A DNA stretch of 5,254 nt from Planctomycetales bacterium. Its GTDB lineage: Bacteria; Planctomycetota; Phycisphaerae; SM23-33. The translations under genes were made by a program, and so were the position numbers. This document shows, one piece after another, positions 1 to 5,206 of the stretch (its first letter is position 1; each line of letters begins with the position of its first letter). Below the pieces are notes generated by a model. It was not told the DNA's origin. It did no database searches and worked only from the letters and a program-made list of their open reading frames with translations. The stretch lies in NCBI GenBank assembly GCA_030673005.1, contig DAOVFI010000193.1:1-5254 (forward strand). Reading direction: 5' to 3'.

Positions 1-287
1 TGGAATTGATGTCCCAGGGCCGTCAGTTCGACGCGGAGTTCCTGGAAGTTATAGACTTCACCGTTGTAACTGATAACGTACTGTCCGGTCTGATCGGTCA
101 TGGGCTGGTGTCCGGCGGAGGACAGGTCGATAATTGCCAACCGGCGATGTCCCAGCCCCAAAGACTCATCGACGTATATTCCCTCACCGTCAGGCCCCCG
201 GTGGGCCATGGCGTCAGTCATCCGCTGAAGCAGAACCGGTGAAACCGGCTCCCCGTCAAGACTGAAGATTCCTGCTACGCCGCACAT
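1..287 (-). CDS. asnB: Asparagine synthase (glutamine-hydrolysing), N-terminal part, cut by the window edge
   Basis: Reading the reverse strand from the ATG at 287-285 gives an open frame of 95 codons that reaches the window edge without a stop. It begins MCGVAGIFSL, so Cys2 becomes the N-terminal nucleophile of a class II (Ntn-type) glutamine amidotransferase once Met is removed. Further family motifs follow: HRGPDGEG (29-36), GHRRLAIIDLS (46-56, with the glutamine-binding Arg49), GHQPM (59-63) and SYNGEVYNF (73-81, oxyanion Asn75-Gly76). This combination is characteristic of AsnB, which transfers glutamine amide nitrogen to aspartate using ATP. The synthetase domain lies outside the window. 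The start is only 2 bp after the methyltransferase stop, and an AAGGAAA ribosome site (302-296) lies inside the end of that gene, so translation is probably coupled. AsnB homologues are common in polysaccharide clusters, where they may amidate sugar acids instead. The family call is firm; the substrate is not. Confidence 0.93.
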   Translation of the reverse strand, partial: MCGVAGIFSLDGEPVSPVLLQRMTDAMAHRGPDGEGIYVDESLGLGHRRLAIIDLSSAGHQPMTDQTGQYVISYNGEVYNFQELRVELTALGHQF

Positions 288-289
288 GG

Positions 290-1240
290 TTACAGTTTCC
301 TTGCCACCACAGTGAATCCCGACGGCTGGACGTTGAACCGCTCAACCACCAGGCCGGCCGACTGACAGTAACAGAGAACTTCCTCTTTCGTATGCCTATG
401 GCAGTTTAACGGCCTGAACCAATCGAAGTTAATGTGATTCAGTTCCTCGATATCGAAATCCGGCCTATAGTACATCTTGCAGATATTCCAATAAAAAAAT
501 CGCTGAAGGTCGATCTTGCCTTTTTTGATACCCAGGAAGGGAATGTCCTCCGGCACATCGATTTCGACGTTCAAACGTCCCAGGGCGACGCCCAGTCTGG
601 ACAACGGCATCAGGGCTTCCCAGGCCTGTTCGTCGCTCATCTCACGCAGATTGTCCCGGATAAAATCATCCGTAAATTCTCTAATGACCGCCTTTTTGGC
701 ATATACATAGAAAAGAAAACGCCCACTCTTTTTTAATTTGGTCGCCAGGTAGCGTATCGATTCTTCCGTACTGTCGGTGTGGTGCAGTACGCCTTCGGTA
801 AAGATCATATCCACCGACTCATCGGGGATGGGCAGGTCCAGCAGACTTACCTGGAGGAAGTCGCCCGGATAACCCTTTTCTGCGAAACGCTGCCGACCGA
901 TTTTCACGGCGTCGGAGATATCGACGCCGAGGTAATCGTGTTCTTTCAGGTGATCGCCGAAGAAAAGCAGTGCCGAATAGCACGCGCCGCAGCCGGCGTC
1001 GAGAATAATCTTCCGTCCGCCGGTCAACCACTTATCCAACATCTGCGGGTCGCCGTCACAGTAGCGTTCAAAAAGCCATTTTATCTGAACCGCCTCAACA
1101 ACCGGCGATCCATACGTATGCCGCTTGCCCCACTTGAAGGAAAACGTCTGCTTTGTCTGCTTTTGCGCATGGGAGTATTCTATGTTATCCCCGCTACCGG
1201 CGGGTACAGGCGTGATACCAAGACGTTCGAATGCCGACAT
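290..1240 (-). CDS. Class I SAM-dependent methyltransferase of a sugar/polysaccharide operon
   Basis: The 316-residue protein has a Rossmann-type methyltransferase core in the middle. Motif I is IILDAGCGACYSA (78-90), the glycine-rich SAM loop. The acidic residue at the end of strand 2 is Asp107 in YLGVDIS (103-109). A DLPIPDESVDMIF segment (135-147) leads into EGVLHH (149-154), matching the motif III/IV region, and a LKKSGRFLFYVY strand (169-180) follows. An N-terminal extension with QTFSFKWGKRHTYGS (31-45) and a C-terminal HINFDWFRPLNCHRHTKEEV segment (269-288) resemble those of methyltransferases seen in cell-surface sugar clusters; this is from memory of the family. No membrane segment or signal peptide is seen, so it should be cytoplasmic. 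The start is supported by GGAG at 1254-1251, 10 nt upstream. It follows the aminotransferase stop by 15 bp and precedes asnB by 2 bp. The acceptor (sugar O or N, amino acid or lipid) cannot be read from sequence. Confidence 0.88.
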   Translation of the reverse strand: MSAFERLGITPVPAGSGDNIEYSHAQKQTKQTFSFKWGKRHTYGSPVVEAVQIKWLFERYCDGDPQMLDKWLTGGRKIILDAGCGACYSALLFFGDHLKEHDYLGVDISDAVKIGRQRFAEKGYPGDFLQVSLLDLPIPDESVDMIFTEGVLHHTDSTEESIRYLATKLKKSGRFLFYVYAKKAVIREFTDDFIRDNLREMSDEQAWEALMPLSRLGVALGRLNVEIDVPEDIPFLGIKKGKIDLQRFFYWNICKMYYRPDFDIEELNHINFDWFRPLNCHRHTKEEVLCYCQSAGLVVERFNVQPSGFTVVARKL

Positions 1241-1255
1241 GGGTTTTCGTCTCCG

Positions 1256-2398
1256 TTAGATCGCCCTGATGGCGTTCAACACGTATTCAATATCCTCAAC
1301 CGTCATGCGGTTGTGCAGCGGGAGGGCCATTGTGAACCGGTCACAGTCGCGCGAGACGGGATAGTCGTCTTCCCGCAGCCCCAGCCGCCGGCGATACAAA
1401 CCCAGCATGTGCACGGCGTGCGTGCCCGGGCGAGTGCTGATACCCTCGGTAAAGAGCCGTTCCATGACGGCATTACGGGACAGCGGGGACTTGTCTTCAT
1501 GAACGTAGCACACGTAAGACTGCCATCCGTGATCCTGCCCCTCCGGCGATACGGGTGTCTGAAGCCAGGGCACTTCCGCCAGTTGCTCGTTATAAAACTG
1601 CGCCCAGAGACGCCGCTGCTCGATAAATCCGTCCAGTTTGGCCAACTGCGCCATACCCACCGCGCCCTGAAGGTCGGTCATTCGATAATTGAATCCCAGC
1701 ACGTTGAACTCCGGAAGGATATAGGGCTGCTTCCCGTGGTGTCGTTGTTCTTCGGAGACGCCGGCGCCATGATTCCGCAGCGAATTGATTTTATCGGCCA
1801 GTTCGTCTGACTGGGTTGTAACCATCCCGCCTTCGCCGGTGGTAATGGGCTTTCGCGGGTGGAAGGAGAAGGCCGATGCCAGGCCCAGCGCCCCTGCCGG
1901 TACTTCTTTATAAGCAGCGCCCGAAGCGCAGGCGGCGTCGCAGACGATCGGTATGCCGGGTGCTGCTGCGGCAATGGCGTCCACGTCGGCGCACAGGCCG
2001 AACAGATGAACGGGCAGGATCGCCCGCGTTCGATCAGTAACCTTCTCAGCCACCAGGGCAGGATCCATATTGTAGGTCAGCCTGTCCACATCTACGAACA
2101 CAGGCTTCGCCCCGCAATACATGACCGCATTGGCCGTGGAAATCCATGTGAACGAAGGGACGATCACCTCGTCGTCCGGACCGATGCCCATAGCCGTCAG
2201 GATCAGGTGCAGCCCGGCAGTGCAGTTGCAGCAGGCCAGTGCGTGTCTGACCTTGTGTCGCCGGGCGAAGGCCTGTTCGAAATCGGCGACTTTAGGACCC
2301 TGGGTCAGCCAGCCGGTCATGACCGATTCGCGCATCGCCTGCCATTCCTCCTGTCCGGTTGCAGGCAGGGCGATTGGAACTGTCCGTTTCTCAGTCAT
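1256..2398 (-). CDS. DegT/DnrJ/EryC1/StrS family PLP-dependent sugar aminotransferase
   Basis: The predicted protein is 380 residues, normal for this family, and should convert a keto-sugar nucleotide to an amino sugar in the cytoplasm using PLP and usually glutamate. Visible motifs are GWLTQGPKVADFEQAFA (29-45), a cofactor-phosphate region around CNCTAGLHL (58-66), EVIVPSFTWISTANAV (77-92), CDAACASGAAYK (153-164, Asp154 facing the PLP ring nitrogen), FSFHPRKPITTGEGGMV (177-193, Schiff-base Lys183) and FNYRMTDLQGAVGMAQL (236-252). The upstream ATG at 2461 would add 21 residues unlike the family. The ATG at 2398 has a GGGAG ribosome site six bases upstream and overlaps the preceding stop as ATGACTGA, so it is preferred. 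The usual Glu and Gln of the 'EDAAQA' motif are Cys153 and Cys157 here. The partner SDR upstream probably supplies or modifies the same nucleotide sugar. The exact sugar is unknown. Confidence 0.93.
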   Translation of the reverse strand: MTEKRTVPIALPATGQEEWQAMRESVMTGWLTQGPKVADFEQAFARRHKVRHALACCNCTAGLHLILTAMGIGPDDEVIVPSFTWISTANAVMYCGAKPVFVDVDRLTYNMDPALVAEKVTDRTRAILPVHLFGLCADVDAIAAAAPGIPIVCDAACASGAAYKEVPAGALGLASAFSFHPRKPITTGEGGMVTTQSDELADKINSLRNHGAGVSEEQRHHGKQPYILPEFNVLGFNYRMTDLQGAVGMAQLAKLDGFIEQRRLWAQFYNEQLAEVPWLQTPVSPEGQDHGWQSYVCYVHEDKSPLSRNAVMERLFTEGISTRPGTHAVHMLGLYRRRLGLREDDYPVSRDCDRFTMALPLHNRMTVEDIEYVLNAIRAI

Positions 2399-3407
2399 CC
2401 GCCACTCCCGCCAGACGCCTTCGTCGGGCCACTTCTTCCTTGTGCGTCCTTCGCCAGTCAATCAGTTCTCGCAGCCCGTCGGCCAGTTGGACCTTGGCTG
2501 TGAAACCGATCTCCCTGGTCGCCTTCTTCGGGCAGCCGACGCGGTTCTTTACGAAGGTCGTCCCGGCAGGCTCGTACCGGATATCCATATCGCTGCCGGT
2601 AATATCGAGGAGTATCTCCGCCAGTTCCTTAATCGTGGTTCTCGTGCCCGTCCCGACGTTGTAAAACGTGTCGGTAGTGTCAGCCTTCATGGCCAGCACG
2701 TTGGCGACCGCACAGTCCTTGACATACACGAAGTCGTAAGCCTGCGATCCGGTTCCATAGACCACCGGAGGCAGAGACTTGTCGATACGGTCGAGTATCT
2801 TCATAATCACGGAGATGTACGCTCCGAGATAATCCTGGCGGGGACCATAGACATTCATATATCGCAGCCCAACGTAGTCGAACCTTTTTGCGGTGTCCCT
2901 GCACCGGTGAAACAGCGCCCGGCACATGTGCTCTCCGGCAATCTTGGTGGCGCCGTAAAAATTCGTGTTGTTGAACGGGTGGTCCTCGGTCATAGGCTCC
3001 TCGATCGCATCGCCGTACACCGAAGCGGAGGAGGAATACACCAGGCGCCGGACGCTGCTGTTCATGCACGCCTCCAGCACGTTGAACGTCCCGCCGATGT
3101 TCGTCTCGAACGCCGATCGCGAAAATTCATGGCAATGCAGCAACCACATCGCGGCGAAGTGAAAGACGCCGTCCATGTCCCGAAAGGCCTCTTTAAGAAT
3201 GTCACGATGGAAGATTTCCCCGCCCAACGGGAAAATGTTCACACGGGTGTCAGACAGCGCATCGACAAGGTTATCCCTGCTGCCGCGGGTAAAATTGTCG
3301 AATATACGAATCTCGGCCACATCTTCGGCCAACAAGGCATCGACGGTATGTGAGCCGATTAAACCCGCGCCTCCGATTATCAAAAAGCGCCTGCCCTTCA
3401 GGTCCAT
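2391..3407 (-). CDS. Extended-SDR NAD-dependent nucleotide-sugar epimerase/dehydratase family protein
   Basis: The 338-residue protein is a complete extended short-chain dehydrogenase. The N-terminal Rossmann fold carries the dinucleotide loop GGAGLIG (12-18), with Asp37 ending strand 2 (IRIFDNFTRGS), which favours NAD over NADP. The catalytic region has YSSSASVYGD (124-133) and Tyr151-x3-Lys155 (FYGATKIAGEH). LRYMNVYGPRQ (181-191) and VVYGTGSQAYDFVYVKD (215-231) belong to the substrate-binding half typical of NDP-sugar epimerases. The 'SSSASVYG' motif resembles GalE-type epimerases and lacks the Asp-Glu pair of RmlB-type 4,6-dehydratases, so epimerisation or another GalE-like reaction is more likely than 4,6-dehydration. 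It is the first gene of the minus-strand operon and its stop overlaps the aminotransferase start by 8 bp. The start has an AGGAGA site 7 nt upstream. The substrate (UDP-, GDP- or other sugar) cannot be assigned. Confidence 0.92.
   Translation of the reverse strand: MDLKGRRFLIIGGAGLIGSHTVDALLAEDVAEIRIFDNFTRGSRDNLVDALSDTRVNIFPLGGEIFHRDILKEAFRDMDGVFHFAAMWLLHCHEFSRSAFETNIGGTFNVLEACMNSSVRRLVYSSSASVYGDAIEEPMTEDHPFNNTNFYGATKIAGEHMCRALFHRCRDTAKRFDYVGLRYMNVYGPRQDYLGAYISVIMKILDRIDKSLPPVVYGTGSQAYDFVYVKDCAVANVLAMKADTTDTFYNVGTGTRTTIKELAEILLDITGSDMDIRYEPAGTTFVKNRVGCPKKATREIGFTAKVQLADGLRELIDWRRTHKEEVARRRRLAGVADD
2405..2409 (-). promoter_or_regulatory. Shine-Dalgarno site deciding the aminotransferase start
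   Basis: The reverse strand reads GGGAG inside the last codons of the SDR gene, followed by six bases and the ATG at 2398-2396. The stop of the SDR gene and this start share the string ATGACTGA (2398-2391). This arrangement supports the 380-residue product over the longer frame starting at 2461, and suggests translational coupling. Confidence 0.65.
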
Positions 3408-3414
3408 CTAAATC

Positions 3415-3420
3415 TCTCCT
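3415..3420 (-). promoter_or_regulatory. Shine-Dalgarno site of the SDR gene
   Basis: The reverse strand reads AGGAGA here, 7 nt before the ATG at 3407-3405. It is the strongest ribosome site of the minus-strand operon and fixes the start of its first gene. Confidence 0.75.
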
Positions 3421-3471
3421 ACAAGCCCGGATGAGACGCTGAACATAAGGCTTTCACCAGGGAATTGATGT

Positions 3472-3477
3472 ATTATC
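3472..3477 (-). promoter_or_regulatory. Possible -10 element of the minus-strand sugar operon promoter
   Basis: The reverse strand reads GATAAT in the context GTTAGATAATAC, five of six matches to the bacterial -10 consensus, about 65 bp upstream of the SDR start. No convincing -35 hexamer lies 16-18 bp upstream; the best in-phase string is TCTGTA. It is therefore a weak call or a promoter that depends on an activator. Confidence 0.25.
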
Positions 3478-3490
3478 TAACGTTTCCCGA

Positions 3491-3504
3491 CCGCTACAGA
3501 GCGG
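3491..3504. repeat. Short perfect inverted repeat in the divergent intergenic region
   Basis: CCGCT and AGCGG flank an ACAG loop, giving a five-pair hairpin or a small operator-like dyad. It sits where the -35 region of the minus-strand promoter would be expected and has no U-tract, so a terminator is unlikely. A dyad this short can occur by chance. Confidence 0.3.
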
Positions 3505-3600
3505 CTCAAGTCGGCACAGCACAACCTTATCCAAGCACGCAGGTCAGTCTAATGGGGGTAATCGACACTGTCAAGGTGCGTAGTTCGCAAGATAGCGTCA

Positions 3601-3629
3601 TTGTATCGTATGGATAAAGTCTGTATGCT
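3601..3629 (+). promoter_or_regulatory. Candidate sigma-70-like promoter of the PurF-like gene
   Basis: TTGTAT at 3601-3606 and TATGCT at 3624-3629 are separated by an ideal 17 bp. Each hexamer matches consensus partly (three and four of six). Initiation would fall near 3636 and leave a leader of about 58 nt before the ATG at 3694. This is a pattern match only. Confidence 0.35.
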
Positions 3630-3680
3630 CTGGCATCGTACCGGCCTGAAATAATCTTCGAGTTAACCTTACCAATACGA

Positions 3681-3685
3681 AAGGA
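3681..3685 (+). promoter_or_regulatory. Shine-Dalgarno site of the PurF-like gene, inside a small inverted repeat
   Basis: AAGGA lies 8 nt before the ATG at 3694 and fixes the start, which matters because the second residue is Gly rather than Cys. The site is embedded in GAAAG-GA-CTTTC (3679-3690), a weak dyad that could partly mask it. Confidence 0.65.
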
Positions 3686-3693
3686 CTTTCACG

Positions 3694-5097
3694 ATGGGTG
3701 GATTCTTCGGCGTTGCATCCGGGGACGACTGCGTTGACGATTTGTTTTACGGGACGGACTATCACTCCCACCTCGGCACGAAACGCGGCGGACTGGCTGT
3801 GTGGGGTTCGGACGGCTTCACAAGATTCATCCACAACATCGAGAACGCCCAGTTCCGCACGAAGTTCGAAGACGACGTTTCGGACCTTGAGGGAAACACG
3901 GGCATCGGCGTCATCAGCGATTTCGAGGATCAGCCGCTGATTATCGGCTCGCACCTGGGCACGTACGCCATCGTTACCGTCGGGGCCATTAGAAACGCCG
4001 ACGAACTCGCAGAAAAAGCGTTCGGAAAAAAGACCACGCACTTCTCCGAGATGAGCGGCGGTCAAATCAACCCGACCGAACTCGTCGCGACACTGATAAA
4101 CCAGCAGGAGACCTTCGCCGACGGCATCGGGAACGTCCTCGAGTCGATCGAAGGTTCCTGCTCGCTGCTTCTGGCGACGAAGGACGGCGTGTACGCCGCA
4201 CGCGACAGGCTGGGCAGGACGCCCGTCGTTATCGGGACCAAGCCCGGCTCGCGGGCGGCCACGCTGGAGACGTGCGCGTTTGAAAACCTCGATTACGAAG
4301 TGCATTCCTACCTCGGACCGGGCGAGATCGTGCGTATGACGGCCGACGGCGTCGAACAACTGCGCCCCCCCGGCGAGAAGATGCAGATATGCGGGTTTCT
4401 GTGGGTCTATTACGGATACCCCGCCTCCTGTTACGAAGACATCAACGTCGAGGCCGCCAGGAACCGCTGCGGCGCACTGCTGGCGAAAGACGACGACGTT
4501 ACAGTCGATTTCGTCGCCGGGATTCCCGATTCGGGAACCGGACACGCCATCGGATACGCCAACGCCGCCGGCATCCCTTTCGGCAGACCCTTCGTCAAGT
4601 ACACGCCGACCTGGCCAAGGAGTTTCATGCCCCAGAACCAGGATACACGCGACCTGGTCGCGAAGATGAAACTGATCCCCGTGCGGGAACTTATTCAAGG
4701 CAAGCGGCTGCTGTTCTGCGAGGATTCCATCGTTCGCGGCACGCAGTTGAAGGACACTATCCGGCGTCTTTACGACAGCGGCGCCCTCGAGGTGCACATG
4801 AGACCGGCGTGCCCGCCGCTGGTCTATGGGTGTAAATACCTGAACTTCTCCCGCTCAAAATCTGAAATGGACCTGGCGGCACGCAGGGCGATTATGGAAA
4901 TCGAAGGGCAAGCCGAAGAAGGCCTGGAAGAGTACGCCTGTTACGGTTCGGAAAAATACTGCCTGATGCTCGAAAAGATTAGAAAGCGAATGAACCTGAC
5001 CTCGCTGAAGTACCAGACGCTGGAGAATCTCATCAAGGCGATAGGCCTGCCGAGGGAAAAGGTCTGCACCTACTGCTGGAACGGGGCGGAAGAGTAA
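3694..5097 (+). CDS. Amidophosphoribosyltransferase (PurF)-like protein with a degenerate glutaminase domain
   Basis: The 467-residue protein matches PurF in length and layout. PurF makes 5-phosphoribosylamine from PRPP and glutamine, the first step of purine synthesis. The C-terminal phosphoribosyltransferase half is well kept: DFVAGIPDSGTGHAIGYA (272-289), FGRPFVK (296-302), and the PRPP loop FCEDSIVRGTQ (341-351; usual form VDDSIVRGTT). Cys233, Cys380, Cys458 and Cys461 (CTYC) sit where Bacillus-type PurF binds its 4Fe-4S cluster. The N-terminal half keeps the fold signature ARDRLGRTPVVIG (168-180) but begins Met-Gly-Gly-Phe-Phe-Gly where active enzymes begin (Met)-Cys-Gly-Ile. The HNGN oxyanion motif is replaced by TVGA (95-98), and the Arg-Tyr-Ser/Pro-Thr loop after GIG (70-72) is lost. 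Glutamine hydrolysis is therefore unlikely; free or partner-supplied ammonia, or another PRPP reaction, are alternatives. It stands alone, divergent from the sugar operon. The family call is firm and the activity uncertain, so the symbol purF is withheld. Confidence 0.88.
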   Translation: MGGFFGVASGDDCVDDLFYGTDYHSHLGTKRGGLAVWGSDGFTRFIHNIENAQFRTKFEDDVSDLEGNTGIGVISDFEDQPLIIGSHLGTYAIVTVGAIRNADELAEKAFGKKTTHFSEMSGGQINPTELVATLINQQETFADGIGNVLESIEGSCSLLLATKDGVYAARDRLGRTPVVIGTKPGSRAATLETCAFENLDYEVHSYLGPGEIVRMTADGVEQLRPPGEKMQICGFLWVYYGYPASCYEDINVEAARNRCGALLAKDDDVTVDFVAGIPDSGTGHAIGYANAAGIPFGRPFVKYTPTWPRSFMPQNQDTRDLVAKMKLIPVRELIQGKRLLFCEDSIVRGTQLKDTIRRLYDSGALEVHMRPACPPLVYGCKYLNFSRSKSEMDLAARRAIMEIEGQAEEGLEEYACYGSEKYCLMLEKIRKRMNLTSLKYQTLENLIKAIGLPREKVCTYCWNGAEE

Positions 5098-5110
5098 GTC
5101 TGTAATTATG

Positions 5111-5142
5111 GGTGCCATGCCCTTCCCGAAGGGATAGGCACC
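5111..5142 (+). repeat. Hairpin 1 of the downstream element
   Basis: GGTGCC (5111-5116) pairs with GGCACC (5137-5142), and inside it CCCTT (5120-5124) pairs with AAGGG (5129-5133) around a CCCG loop. The two stems are separated by a symmetric 3x3 internal loop. It begins 13 nt after the PurF-like stop and might slow or end transcription, but it has no U-tract, so an intrinsic terminator is not claimed. Confidence 0.55.
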
Positions 5143-5162
5143 TGTCTGCCGACAGGCAGGTG
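5139..5162 (+). repeat. Hairpin 2 of the downstream element
   Basis: CACCTGTCTG (5139-5148) pairs with CAGGCAGGTG (5153-5162) around a CCGA loop: nine Watson-Crick pairs and one T-G wobble. It shares 5139-5142 with hairpin 1, so the two cannot both be fully formed on one molecule. Confidence 0.6.
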
Positions 5163-5177
5163 TAGCGTATCCAAAAA

Positions 5178-5206
5178 CATGCTTACCCGCTTCGCGTGAA
5201 AGCATG
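5178..5206 (+). repeat. Hairpin 3 of the downstream element
   Basis: CATGCTT (5178-5184) pairs with AAGCATG (5200-5206). After an A-A mismatch the stem continues with C-G, a C-T mismatch and CGC/GCG around a TTC loop. Its 3' arm overlaps the right-hand 11-bp terminal repeat, so it competes with end-to-end pairing of the element. Confidence 0.55.

Noticed and set aside
779..1810. Plus-strand open frame of 343 codons
   Set aside because: It lies antisense to the methyltransferase and aminotransferase genes, both recognised by motif, and crosses their junction. No recognisable domain.
2399..2461. Upstream in-frame start that would lengthen the aminotransferase by 21 residues
   Set aside because: The extra residues are charged, unlike the family N-terminus, and come from deep inside the SDR gene; the ATG at 2398 has a better-placed GGGAG site.
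2121..3353. Plus-strand open frame of 410 codons
   Set aside because: It is antisense to the SDR and aminotransferase genes and has no recognisable domain or ribosome site in context.
2..3471. Direct repeat GGAATTGATGT at 2-12 and 3461-3471
   Set aside because: A few 11-base matches are expected by chance in a window of this size, one copy is inside asnB, and there is no further flanking similarity.
3491..3504. Hairpin as a rho-independent terminator
   Set aside because: The stem has five pairs only and no T-run follows on either strand; it lies between divergent genes where no transcript needs to end.
3598..4797. Long minus-strand open frame opposite the PurF-like gene
   Set aside because: Its translation shows no family motif and it is fully antisense to a gene with clear PurF motifs; long antisense frames are expected in GC-rich coding DNA.
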